DNA from: Ignavibacteria bacterium
GTDB lineage: Bacteria > Bacteroidota > Ignavibacteria > Ch128b
Direction: 5' to 3'
DNA length: 64,000 nucleotides
Assembly: GCA_016873845.1 (NCBI GenBank)
Contig: VGVX01000004.1
Location: 39,344-103,343, forward strand
Position 1 is the stretch's first letter. Each line of letters opens with the position of its first letter. The position numbers were made by a program, and so were the translations under genes. Positions 49,045 to 58,377 of the stretch are shown here, one piece after another. Under the pieces are notes generated by a model. The model did not search any database and was not told where the DNA came from. It saw only the letters and a program-made list of their open reading frames with translations.

Positions 49045-50934
49045 CTATTTGATAAATGACATTGATTTACTTACTACACCATTTATTGTTTGCAACCTAT
49101 ACACATATACACCACTCGGAAGATCTTTACCTGAAAATGTGCTCTGGTATATTCCTGCTTCCTTAAACTCATCAACAAGCGTGGCTACTTTTTCTCCAAG
49201 AATGTTATATACCGAAAGTTCTACATGAGATGCAGTAGGAATTTCATAGCGTATATTGGTTTCCGGATTAAACGGGTTTGGGAAGTTTTGGATCAGCTCA
49301 AACTTTGCTGGAGTTTCAATTGATTCAATTATAAATTGACTCAGCTGATTATTATGAATTTCAATACTTTCCCCATCCCTCAACACTGCATCAATTATTT
49401 CACCATTGATAACATCTTTAATCCTTATTTGCTGTCCCTCAGTTTTTATAGAAATTGGATATGCAAATGTATTTACAGAAATCTTTTGTGAACCACTAAG
49501 AATAGACTCAACAAATCTGTCATTTGCAAAACGAGCATCAAAAATTCCTGTTGGAGGAACTGGCGGGAGCAAAAAACTTTTTTCATCAATCAGTGCGTTT
49601 GAAGTGTAAAGCATGAATTGATTTCTATCTGCATCGCTGATGATCAATTTAGCGAACTTATCAAAATCAACTTTCATGGTTGATGCTTGAATCTGTTTTC
49701 CCAAACCTATCGGCAAAATTAAGTTCCCACTTTGACTAACTTTGACCCAATATCCTTTTCCTTGGCTTAGCACAGTCGGAGTTGTATATCCTGAACTGTA
49801 ACCATAAAATGGTGAAGTAATAATGCCACTCGGTGAAGAAGTTATTTGGCTTACTTGAACATCATTTTCGTAAACACTTATCAGATTCCAACCACTTACG
49901 ACAGGAACTGAATTTAAAATAACTGGTGTTCCACAAATTGAAATATTCTGCCCTGCACTGAATTTTAACCAATACCCTCTCCCGTGTGAAAGTGTATCTG
50001 AAGTTACATATCCATTTGCATATGCATAAGCTGGCGATGCAGAAGTTGGGAATAAACCAGTTTTTGACATGTTGGCAGCAGTAACTGGAACCGCTATGAT
50101 ATTCCAACCAGTGGTTACATTCACATCTTTGCATAATTGAGAAGCAATCGTAAACACTGCATTACTTTCATCTGTAATAATTGAGTTAGAAACGTCACTT
50201 ATTTTTATTTTACTTTGTGCAGAAGCTGAATTTGGAATTGTCCAAGAATAGCTTCCTGTCGATGCGGGTGTATTTGCAGTAACTGTATTCCAACTTGAGC
50301 CATTATTTGTTGATAATTCGATCTTGACATTTGTAATATTCGCACTGCTCCAGGTAATATTTCGAACCTGTCCTGCGTACCAGGTTTCACCGCCATTAGG
50401 GGAATTGACGGTGACCGAACCGAGAGAAGTAATAATGTTGATAGGTTTATTCACTGCAAAATTCCATGCATCTCCGTCATTCCCCCCATTAAAATTTACG
50501 GAATTGCCATTGGCAAAAATTGTGTCTGAGCCTGGAGAAGATGGTGCTGTATACGAGAAGGTAAAAGAAACAGAACCTCCAGAAAATGTTCGAGGAGAGG
50601 TGTGAGTTAATTCATCTCCAATTTTTTGTAATCCAGTCCCTGCAGTGAGGCTGCCGAGCAATGCAGCAATGTTTGTCCCTCCTCTTACAGCAGGTCCACC
50701 CGTTATTGTTAGGGTGTAATTCTCGGATGTATTAACAACAACTTGACTTGGACCGGTAATTGTTACATTAACTCCAGATGTAGATGTTGAACCATGACAG
50801 GTACAACCGTCACCATTTTTTTTGGTCATTCCCGTAATTCCACCAGAATAGGAATAAAAAATAAATGAAATAAATAATATTGATGTGACTGTGAAGATTG
50901 GCAGGTGCGAAAGTTGAATGAAGCTTCGTTTCAT
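49045..50934 (-). CDS. Type IX secretion cargo with choice-of-anchor V-like and Ig-like domains
   Basis: A 629-residue exported protein. After a signal peptide it has a CTCHGS motif (near residue 44) and a beta-sandwich typical of choice-of-anchor V proteins; the motif is C-x-C-H, so it would need another residue to be a normal heme site. A Ser/Thr-rich Ig-like domain follows (SPNGGETWYAG near residue 179). The C-terminal 90 residues are a T9SS sorting domain (FPNPFNPETNIRYEIP ... LPSGVYVYRL). It is destined for the cell surface. AGGAGAG precedes the start. Confidence 0.85.
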   Translation of the reverse strand: MKRSFIQLSHLPIFTVTSILFISFIFYSYSGGITGMTKKNGDGCTCHGSTSTSGVNVTITGPSQVVVNTSENYTLTITGGPAVRGGTNIAALLGSLTAGTGLQKIGDELTHTSPRTFSGGSVSFTFSYTAPSSPGSDTIFANGNSVNFNGGNDGDAWNFAVNKPINIITSLGSVTVNSPNGGETWYAGQVRNITWSSANITNVKIELSTNNGSSWNTVTANTPASTGSYSWTIPNSASAQSKIKISDVSNSIITDESNAVFTIASQLCKDVNVTTGWNIIAVPVTAANMSKTGLFPTSASPAYAYANGYVTSDTLSHGRGYWLKFSAGQNISICGTPVILNSVPVVSGWNLISVYENDVQVSQITSSPSGIITSPFYGYSSGYTTPTVLSQGKGYWVKVSQSGNLILPIGLGKQIQASTMKVDFDKFAKLIISDADRNQFMLYTSNALIDEKSFLLPPVPPTGIFDARFANDRFVESILSGSQKISVNTFAYPISIKTEGQQIRIKDVINGEIIDAVLRDGESIEIHNNQLSQFIIESIETPAKFELIQNFPNPFNPETNIRYEIPTASHVELSVYNILGEKVATLVDEFKEAGIYQSTFSGKDLPSGVYVYRLQTINGVVSKSMSFIK

Positions 50935-51121
50935 GTATCTCTCCTAAAATATGAGAGATAACAGCAAAGAGATATTTTAAAGTTCCCAACTTAGGAGCTA
51001 GGGAAACAGCACTGTAATTAAGTTTTGGAAATATAAGGTATTAGTTATTATCGGATGAAATTATCTGTTTACAACTAATTCAGATCAAGCAACAAAACTT
51101 AGGTTGTATTATTCACTGAAA

Positions 51122-52750
51122 TTAAGAATCTGCTTTTAATTTCTTCTTTGTATAGATCAGCGACATCAAAAGTAAAATGATTCCCAAAATTACGAAGGCA
51201 AGTATTCGATCAACTGTTTCGCTGGTTGTAATCGCAAATACAAAAACATATACAACGGTCATTAACAAAGTCGCCAGTGACATCCAACGATATTTTTTGT
51301 TATCCAATAATCTGCTGAACCAATAATATAAAAGTCCGACAGCCAACCAAGTATAACTAACATAATTCGCCGGGAATGAATGATAAAGTGCATACGGAAT
51401 AATTAATAGAGCTGCGATTAAATATGCATTTCGCATTTGTTCTGTATGAAGTTCAAGTTCTTCCTTCTTCCAATTCAATATTCTCGCACTTAAGAGTGCG
51501 ACTATACCAAAACTGATTGATACTAAGCTCACATCTTGAACAGCAATTAAGTACGCAATAAACACGCCAATATAAATTACGAAATTTGTAACTATTATTA
51601 ATTTTGACCTGAACCAAACCGAAGTCGATACGACTAGCAAACTCTGCCAGCAAAGAAGTATGAAAATTTCTGATTTATCGAATAAATAAATTATAGCGAA
51701 GCTGAGTGCAACATAAGCCGTCATTGCATAAACGAATGTAGACATTTTGCTTTTTTCTCTTACCCAAAAAGTAACAGCTAAAGCCATGTAAACGAGTGAT
51801 CCAATTAAATGATAGATCCCGCTGTATTCAAAAGGAGCTAAATAAGTAACAAGCAGAAGAAGTGCAAAACTTGAACCAGCATTCAGAAAAGATGCTGTAG
51901 TTACAAAATAATTTTCATCTACGCCATTCTTTCTGAAGATATTTCCGGATGCAAAGATGACCGCATAACAAAGTATGAATAAGAGATTCAAGGGAAGATT
52001 TACACCTTCGATTGCCCTTCCAAAAAATGGGTTATTGAGAAACCATAGGAAATGAGTTAGATACGAAAAAAAGATCCCGAAAAATAAAAGATTGGACCAA
52101 TCTTTCTTAAGTCTTAAATAAACAGCTATGGTCGACATTGCAAGGATCATGATGAAAATAAAATAAGCGTAGTCGCTAATTAAGGCAGTTGCATATCCGA
52201 GCAGCAAACTCCAATATGCAAAGTGAATTGAATCTCGTTTCAACGCGACTAACATATGAATTGCAGTAACAAGAAGTAATAAAACTACAATGACCGCCAA
52301 TGAAGAAACCGTCTTTTCAGCTCCGAAGAAATGCAATCTCATAACAGAGAAAAATACTAATATAATTGAGCCACCGAGAAGATATCCGGATATTTGAGGA
52401 TAGGCACTTCGCATAGCGAACGAACCTCCGAAAATAATTCCAGCGATTAAAAAACCTATCAAACTTGGTATATAAGAAGCAGTGTTTTCATATGGTGTGC
52501 TTAGAAAAAAGAGAATTCCAATTGACAGTACAACAATTCCCATTTTTGCGAACCAACTTCCGCCTATCGCATATTCAAGAGCTTCTTCTTTTTCTTCAGC
52601 GGTTTTAGTGTCTTCCACCGATGTTTCAAGTTCAGATATCGATGATTCGCTGTCATATTTAATATGCTTTTCAATACGCTCGATCCGTTCATCGAGACTT
52701 TTTATCGCATCAATCAGCTTCTCAATATTTTTGTTAGAGATGTTCTCCAT
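51122..52750 (-). CDS. DUF2339-like polytopic membrane protein
   Basis: A 542-residue protein with a short N-terminal coiled coil (residues 5-30), an acidic linker, the AIGGSWFAKMGIVVLSIGILFF segment that opens DUF2339, and about sixteen further membrane helices. No function is known for the family. It is not closely linked to either neighbour, with 187 and 89 bases on its sides. Confidence 0.8.
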   Translation of the reverse strand: MENISNKNIEKLIDAIKSLDERIERIEKHIKYDSESSISELETSVEDTKTAEEKEEALEYAIGGSWFAKMGIVVLSIGILFFLSTPYENTASYIPSLIGFLIAGIIFGGSFAMRSAYPQISGYLLGGSIILVFFSVMRLHFFGAEKTVSSLAVIVVLLLLVTAIHMLVALKRDSIHFAYWSLLLGYATALISDYAYFIFIMILAMSTIAVYLRLKKDWSNLLFFGIFFSYLTHFLWFLNNPFFGRAIEGVNLPLNLLFILCYAVIFASGNIFRKNGVDENYFVTTASFLNAGSSFALLLLVTYLAPFEYSGIYHLIGSLVYMALAVTFWVREKSKMSTFVYAMTAYVALSFAIIYLFDKSEIFILLCWQSLLVVSTSVWFRSKLIIVTNFVIYIGVFIAYLIAVQDVSLVSISFGIVALLSARILNWKKEELELHTEQMRNAYLIAALLIIPYALYHSFPANYVSYTWLAVGLLYYWFSRLLDNKKYRWMSLATLLMTVVYVFVFAITTSETVDRILAFVILGIILLLMSLIYTKKKLKADS

Positions 52751-52839
52751 TTCATTCCTCTCAATGTTAAGAGTAATAACTCTTCTTTAATTACTTCGAT
52801 GTTCGATATTATTTCCTATTATAAAGTGTTTTCTTAATT

Positions 52840-54306
52840 CTAAGTTTTCAAATACTTTTTATCCAACTTTTTAATATAAAGGTATAAAACAATTGATAGA
52901 AAAGTTATGATCAAGATAAATATTACCAGTCCATACCTTCTGAAGAAATAATTATCAAAGGCTGCTTTTCCCTCAACGATTACAAAATTAGTCACTGCCA
53001 AACCTTTCCCTTCAACAACTTCTTTGAATTTTTCCTCGTCGAAAGAATGTACCATAGTTTTTGCCTCGAGTTTTGCCTGATTTGCATCTCGCAGCTTAAA
53101 CTTAGCATCAGAAACTTCCATTCCTCTTTGTTCTGCACTATTAATCAACGAATCAGCATATTTAGACGCCGAGTCTAAGCTGTCGATCAAGTATCTCATG
53201 GTTCGAGCAACTTTGTATCCCTTAACATTTTTATTTTCGGTGTGGCATTTACTGCAAACCGCTTCCGAACTGACTCCCAATAATTTATTCGTGGCTGTTT
53301 CAATGTAGTGATTCCCGTGACACGATTCGCATTCCGGAATTTTTTGTTCATCAAATATTTTTTTGTGCGGACTTACAGAAAACAATTCGGCATTTAATGC
53401 GTGACATGAACCACAGACTTTGGATATTGATTCTATTCCTGGTGGAATTGCACCATGATTGCCATGGCAGCTGTTACAAGCAGGCGCAGAAGCGTCTTTT
53501 TTCTCGAGTAATGCTTTACCATGAACGCTTTTCGCGAATCTCTCGAACTGATTCGTGGGTATTTTGTACCCTTTCATGTATTTCGCATCACTGTGGCACT
53601 TTGAACAAGTGTGCGGCAGATTAACTGGGTGAACTTTTGACCTCACATCGGAAGCAGAAAGAATATCATGACTTCCATGACAACTTGCACACTCAGCAAC
53701 TTTTGAATCTCCTCTTTTATTAAGTATACCATGCTGCGAAGTTAAATATTTTTCATTTTGATCTACCGGGAGTGATGGATTATACAATCTCATAAAAACT
53801 GCACTGCCGTGACACTTCGAACATGTCTTCGGAATATTTATCGGATTGACACTCGATCTGCGATGTGTTTTCGGTAATATCCCATGCACGCTATGGCAGT
53901 CAATACATTGAATGATATTTTCGTTACTTTTTATTGATGATTTGCCATGGACACTTCGACTCAATAACTCATTCTGATTGGTTACGAGTTTCGATCCATA
54001 TTTAGACATCATATCTGAATTTGAATGACAAACGATACAAGATTCTGACTTTTGATTCCCCTTAGGAATTCCTTTGAATCCAGACGATTTACTCATGGAA
54101 ACACTCATATCATCGGACCTGCTGTTACCTCCATGACAAGCAGCACAGCTTATCCCTTTCTGAAAGTGGATGTCATTCTGAAAGCCTGTGGATACCTTAT
54201 CACCTAATGCCGAGTGACAATTATAACATTGATCTTTAGTTTCCTGAGCAAATAAATTCGGTTGAAATAAGATGAATATGGAAATCATAGTTATAAATGT
54301 TTTCAT
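52840..54306 (-). CDS. Membrane-anchored 11-heme cytochrome c
   Basis: A 488-residue protein with a signal peptide ([20 protein letters not shown]) and eleven CXXCH motifs in the order CYNCH, CAACH, CIVCH, CIDCH, CSKCH, CASCH, CSKCH, CNSCH, CGSCH, CESCH, CSKCH. A helical region and one C-terminal membrane segment follow. I start at ATG 54306, which overlaps the cytochrome b stop by four bases (ATGA) and puts the signal peptide first. It is the probable electron acceptor of the Rieske/cytochrome b unit. Confidence 0.9.
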   Translation of the reverse strand: MKTFITMISIFILFQPNLFAQETKDQCYNCHSALGDKVSTGFQNDIHFQKGISCAACHGGNSRSDDMSVSMSKSSGFKGIPKGNQKSESCIVCHSNSDMMSKYGSKLVTNQNELLSRSVHGKSSIKSNENIIQCIDCHSVHGILPKTHRRSSVNPINIPKTCSKCHGSAVFMRLYNPSLPVDQNEKYLTSQHGILNKRGDSKVAECASCHGSHDILSASDVRSKVHPVNLPHTCSKCHSDAKYMKGYKIPTNQFERFAKSVHGKALLEKKDASAPACNSCHGNHGAIPPGIESISKVCGSCHALNAELFSVSPHKKIFDEQKIPECESCHGNHYIETATNKLLGVSSEAVCSKCHTENKNVKGYKVARTMRYLIDSLDSASKYADSLINSAEQRGMEVSDAKFKLRDANQAKLEAKTMVHSFDEEKFKEVVEGKGLAVTNFVIVEGKAAFDNYFFRRYGLVIFILIITFLSIVLYLYIKKLDKKYLKT

Positions 54307-55382
54307 GCTAACCACCCTACTATCGTGAATACTATTATGAAAATGACGGCGAACAATCCGAGATAAGTTACAAATCGGCTGCTTTGCCCTTTGGCACTTC
54401 TGCGATCCCAAAATGGGACTAGCGTCCATAAAAGACCAGCAGCACCAAAAAGCAGAATTCCTAAAATTTCTCCATCAATGAACAAAACCTGAGCCGGAAT
54501 ATATTTTAAAGTTTGAAACATGAATAAGAAGTACCACTCAGGCTTAATGCCTTCAGGAGAAGGGGCAAACATGTCCGCTTTTTCCCCAAGATGGGCAGGA
54601 AAGAAGACTGCAAGTATAGCTAAAACATTCAACACTAGTAACCAAAGCAATAAATCCCTTAGAAGAAAATTTGGAAAGAATGGCATTGTTTTCTTCTCGT
54701 CCGCTGGAATATTTTCCATATCAATTGGGACACTCATACCTTGCCGCTGTACCAATATCAAATGAACCGCAAGCAGTACAGTGAAAATTCCAGGAAACAA
54801 GGCAACGTGGAATCCAAACAATCTCGATAGAGTTGCGCCGGTAACATCTTCACCACCACGCATGAATTCCATTATTGGTGTTCCGATAAATGGAATTGCA
54901 GTCATGATATCTGTGCCGACTTTGGTAGCAAAAAATGCCAATTCATTCCAGGGTAATAGGTAACCGCTGAAACCAAAAGCTAGTGCGAGGAAAAACATTA
55001 ACATTCCAGTCAGCCAAGTTATTTCTCTCGGTTTTCTGTATGCTCGCGAAAAATAAACGCTGAACATGTGAATAAACGCAGCAAGAATAAAAAGATTAGC
55101 AGCCCAACTGTGAATTGATCTAATCAGCCAGCCAAATTCAACTTTTGACATTATAAATTGAATGCTTTCAAATGCAAGATCGGAACTTCCTTTATAGTAG
55201 AAGAGAAGTAAAATTCCTGTAATCACTTGTATTATGAAAAGGAAAAGTGAAACTCCTCCAAAATAATACCAAACCGAATGTCTATGAACCGGAACATATT
55301 TTTTTCCTATGAAGCCGACTACATCTTGCAAGTCTAATCGGCTGTTGAACCAATCATATATCTTATTCCAAAAGTTTTTCAT
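54303..55382 (-). CDS. Cytochrome b of a Rieske/cytochrome b complex
   Basis: A 359-residue membrane protein of the bc1/b6f family with about eight helices. The first heme ligand pair lies in [20 protein letters not shown], the second in [20 protein letters not shown], and the quinol-site motif is PEWYF. It is a complete cytochrome b of the fused kind, not a split b6/subunit IV pair, though somewhat short. It is between the Rieske and 11-heme genes, so it replaces cytochrome c1 with a multiheme protein. Confidence 0.93.
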   Translation of the reverse strand: MKNFWNKIYDWFNSRLDLQDVVGFIGKKYVPVHRHSVWYYFGGVSLFLFIIQVITGILLLFYYKGSSDLAFESIQFIMSKVEFGWLIRSIHSWAANLFILAAFIHMFSVYFSRAYRKPREITWLTGMLMFFLALAFGFSGYLLPWNELAFFATKVGTDIMTAIPFIGTPIMEFMRGGEDVTGATLSRLFGFHVALFPGIFTVLLAVHLILVQRQGMSVPIDMENIPADEKKTMPFFPNFLLRDLLLWLLVLNVLAILAVFFPAHLGEKADMFAPSPEGIKPEWYFLFMFQTLKYIPAQVLFIDGEILGILLFGAAGLLWTLVPFWDRRSAKGQSSRFVTYLGLFAVIFIIVFTIVGWLA

Positions 55383-55389
55383 AATTCCC

Positions 55390-55839
55390 TCAAGCTTTCT
55401 TTGAAATAAGTATTTCGTCTCCCTTCATCACAACTCGATATTCATCAAGTGGACGAGGTGGTGGACCTGCAATGTTTTTGCCATTCAAATCGTATTTACC
55501 ATTGTGACAAGCACACCAAATTATTTCTAGATCTTTTTTATACTGTACTGTACAATCAAAATGAGTACAAGTTGCAGAAAATGCTTTCACTTCTCCGTTA
55601 GGCATTCGGATTACAAGCAATGGCTTGTTTCCAAACCTGACGATTTTACCTGTACCTTTTTCAAACTCCGAAAGTTTGCCAGCAGATGCAGATGTTACTT
55701 CAACATCAGCCTGCTTAGGTGGTTTTAAAAATGCAAAGAGTGGGTAGAGTACCGATCCCGCAAATCCTATCAAACCTCCACCAATAAGGTACTTTAAAAA
55801 AGTCCTTCTCTCTTCCGGAAGATGTCCCTTATCGTTCAT
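55390..55839 (-). CDS. Rieske [2Fe-2S] protein
   Basis: A 149-residue protein with a twin-arginine-like anchor ([12 protein letters not shown]) that stays in the membrane, and the Rieske motifs CTHFDC and CACHNG, giving two Cys and two His cluster ligands, plus GPPPRPL. The cluster receives electrons from quinol at the cytochrome b site. It is seven bases from cytochrome b and ten from the heptaheme gene. Confidence 0.95.
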   Translation of the reverse strand: MNDKGHLPEERRTFLKYLIGGGLIGFAGSVLYPLFAFLKPPKQADVEVTSASAGKLSEFEKGTGKIVRFGNKPLLVIRMPNGEVKAFSATCTHFDCTVQYKKDLEIIWCACHNGKYDLNGKNIAGPPPRPLDEYRVVMKGDEILISKKA

Positions 55840-55849
55840 AATTTTTCCC

Positions 55850-57346
55850 TCATTTTTTATTATGACAATCGCTGCAGATCATTTTTTTCCATGCCTCACC
55901 AATATCAATTGGATGCGTATAGGTTAATCCGCTGACTGATACCATTTCTTCTTTATCTTCAAACTTTTGTTTTAATATTGAATGACACGCATTACAATCA
56001 AATGTAATGGTCTTTCCCGTTTTACTTACATGTCTTCCATCATGACATCTAAAACAACCGGGAGAAAACATGTGCCCGATATGTTCAGGATATTTTGTCC
56101 AACTTACATTCATTTCCGGGAAATAATTCCTTGAATAAAGACGCTGTAACTCTAAAATAGTTTGTTCAATTTCTTTATTTCTTGTTTTAGAAATTTCTGC
56201 GTAGTTGATTGTATAAAAATCTCTGATTTTAATCGCAATGCTATCCATTGCTATTCTATTATTAGTATATGGATGATCCAAAGCTTCTACGGCAAGACTT
56301 TTAATAAATGGCAGATTTTTATCAATTAAGTTTAATGACAATAAGTGATTAACCGACGGAGCCGGTGCATGATAATTGTGCGATGGTCTATTATGACAAT
56401 CCATACAATCCATTTTTCTAAGTTCACCTTTTTTGATTTCTGCTTCATTCAGTTTTGAATCAGTGCTGTAGTACTCCTCAACTTTGCCATCTTTTCCAAC
56501 TGTTCTTACATACGGGATCTCTAATCTTTTTTTGTCGGAAGCAATGTAATAGACATCATTTACAATATTCATGTGCCAGTGAATACCTGAAGTAGGTCCT
56601 GTATCAATATTGCCACCGCCAACTTTAAGAATTAAATCAATGTCGAATCGAGTATTTTTTTCATCGGACATATAATTGGTGTACTGTACGCGCTTTTCGC
56701 TGAAGAAGTGCTTAGGCCAGTGACATTGCTCACAAGTCTGCTGTGCCGGACGAAGGTGTTCAACAGGTGTAGGTATTGGACGGCTGTACTTATTGAACAA
56801 AACAGAATAAACTTGATAAGCACCGGAAATTTTTGCTCGAACGAACCAGTCAGCACCTGAACCGATATGACATTGCACACACCCTACTCTTGCATGTGGG
56901 GAGGATTGGTATGCAACAAATTCAGGCTCCATAACTTTATGGCAAACTGTACCGCAAAATTCATCTGAGTCAGTATATTCGTAGGCTTTAAAACTTCCAA
57001 ATGCAGAAAATGCTAAAAACACAATTCCTACAAATGAGATCGTTAAGAAAGCAGCTCGAGTTCTTCGGTCATTTAAATCAATTTTTGGATATTTATATAT
57101 AACCTTTTTGCCAAGTTGTTCTTTTCTGAACTCGCGGTAAACTCCAATACCGATGAGAACAATTCCAATAAAAAGAAAAGAAGGAAGGATAACAAAAGCT
57201 ATGATTCCCATATATGGCTTTTGCTCTTCGGCTAAGCTTTCTAAAACAATTAGAAAAAGTATTAATCCAAAGCTGACAACCGAAATAACTACTCCACCCA
57301 ACGTAATTGGGTTGTAAAAATAAGCAGGAAATTTTTGTTTAACCAA
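55850..57346 (-). CDS. NapC/NirT-like membrane heptaheme cytochrome c
   Basis: A 498-residue protein with two N-terminal membrane helices and a third near residues 97-117, then a NapC-like domain. The first site is CGTVCH, a CX3CH motif near residue 130, followed by six CX2CH sites (CVQCH, CEQCH, CMDCH, CFRCH, CNACH, CSDCH). The SSPHARVGCVQCH segment is typical of this quinol-linked family. The start is the TTG at 57346 with GAGAGGAT upstream. It begins the Rieske/cytochrome b operon. Confidence 0.85.
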   Translation of the reverse strand: MVKQKFPAYFYNPITLGGVVISVVSFGLILFLIVLESLAEEQKPYMGIIAFVILPSFLFIGIVLIGIGVYREFRKEQLGKKVIYKYPKIDLNDRRTRAAFLTISFVGIVFLAFSAFGSFKAYEYTDSDEFCGTVCHKVMEPEFVAYQSSPHARVGCVQCHIGSGADWFVRAKISGAYQVYSVLFNKYSRPIPTPVEHLRPAQQTCEQCHWPKHFFSEKRVQYTNYMSDEKNTRFDIDLILKVGGGNIDTGPTSGIHWHMNIVNDVYYIASDKKRLEIPYVRTVGKDGKVEEYYSTDSKLNEAEIKKGELRKMDCMDCHNRPSHNYHAPAPSVNHLLSLNLIDKNLPFIKSLAVEALDHPYTNNRIAMDSIAIKIRDFYTINYAEISKTRNKEIEQTILELQRLYSRNYFPEMNVSWTKYPEHIGHMFSPGCFRCHDGRHVSKTGKTITFDCNACHSILKQKFEDKEEMVSVSGLTYTHPIDIGEAWKKMICSDCHNKK

Positions 57347-57367
57347 ATTCTATCCTCTCAACAATAG

Positions 57368-57384
57368 TTTGATTCTTAATCAAA
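57368..57384. promoter_or_regulatory. Palindrome resembling a CRP/FNR-type box
   Basis: TTTGATT and AATCAAA form a perfect inverted repeat around CTT. FNR-type sites are TTGAT, four bases, ATCAA; here the spacer between those half-sites is five bases, so the match is imperfect. It lies 21 bases before the heptaheme start. Confidence 0.3.
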
Positions 57385-57506
57385 AGCTCTTCATGTCAAT
57401 TAATAAAGTTCTAAAGCTCAATACCTTTTATAAATCCCTCTCTACGACTGAGCTTAAATTAAGCGATACAATGAATAGAACAAATTACAGACTTAATATA
57501 ATAAAA

Positions 57507-58361
57507 CTATCGATAAGCAAAAATCATTGCGTATATAATCCAGAGTATCATAGCAAAACCGATTCCGAGTGCAGTCCATGCAAAGATTTTAATCGTGTGA
57601 ATTACAATCGGCTGATAAGGTTCTACAAGATATTCCTCGAGCTCTCCATTTTTTACCAATTCCTCATATTCAGCAGGCTTATCATGTTTTAATTCTTCCA
57701 CAGGCATTCTACCTGTAAAAATCACAAGATCCATTGGAAATTTTTCCGGACGCAAGTGTGTATTGAAAAAATGTATCGTGAATATAAATCCAGTTGCCAG
57801 CAAAGCTTCATCGCTGTGAATGATCGTGGCGACATTTATAAACCAACCTGGAAGCACTAAAGTAAAAAATTCTGGAAACCAAAGAATTAAACCCGTTGAG
57901 CCTATCACTACCATTCCCCAAAAGACAGCGAGGTAATCGAATTTCTCCCAATAAGTATATCGACCATATTTTGGACGCTCCCCTTTTCCAAGAAACCATT
58001 TGATTGAAGCAACAAGCTCATGCCAATCTTTTTTATTTGGAAGCATTGAGTTTTCGCCAAAGATCATATCTTTCCAGCTACTGTATTTTTTTCGTCTTAC
58101 TTTTCCAAGGTGAATTAAATGCGCAACAAATACTCCAAACATTATCACTGCTGCAAAACGATGAATGGATCCGGCAGATTCATATCCACCTAGCATCTTG
58201 GAAAGAAAAGATGCCCATCCCGTATATGAGAATTTCAAAGTCATTCCGGTTAATGCTAGACTTAAAAAACTCACTATCATCAGAGCATGAAGAATTCTGT
58301 CTAATCTTGAAAATCTTTCGAACTGTGGGGTTGATTTAATATTGTTCGTTTCTTTCATCAT
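57507..58361 (-). CDS. b-type diheme cytochrome (formate dehydrogenase gamma / b561-like)
   Basis: A 284-residue membrane protein with about five helices. Histidines likely to bind two hemes b lie in RLDRILHALMI, SIHRFAAVI, NVATIIHSDEALLATGF and TIHFFNTHLRP. The C-terminal part (MPVEELKHDKPAEYEEL) closely resembles the end of the 13-heme fused protein, so the two are paralogs. It should exchange electrons between the membrane quinone pool and the 19-heme protein 16 bases upstream. Confidence 0.85.
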   Translation of the reverse strand: MMKETNNIKSTPQFERFSRLDRILHALMIVSFLSLALTGMTLKFSYTGWASFLSKMLGGYESAGSIHRFAAVIMFGVFVAHLIHLGKVRRKKYSSWKDMIFGENSMLPNKKDWHELVASIKWFLGKGERPKYGRYTYWEKFDYLAVFWGMVVIGSTGLILWFPEFFTLVLPGWFINVATIIHSDEALLATGFIFTIHFFNTHLRPEKFPMDLVIFTGRMPVEELKHDKPAEYEELVKNGELEEYLVEPYQPIVIHTIKIFAWTALGIGFAMILWIIYAMIFAYR

Positions 58362-58377
58362 AACTCTTTCTCCAAGA

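Noticed and set aside
52770..52790. AAGAGT-AATA-ACTCTT hairpin upstream of the DUF2339 gene
   Set aside because: A short AT-rich stem with no T-run; not enough to call a terminator or operator.
54307..54429. 41-residue N-terminal extension of the 11-heme protein
   Set aside because: It lies inside the cytochrome b gene and would bury the signal peptide; the ATG at 54306 is far better.
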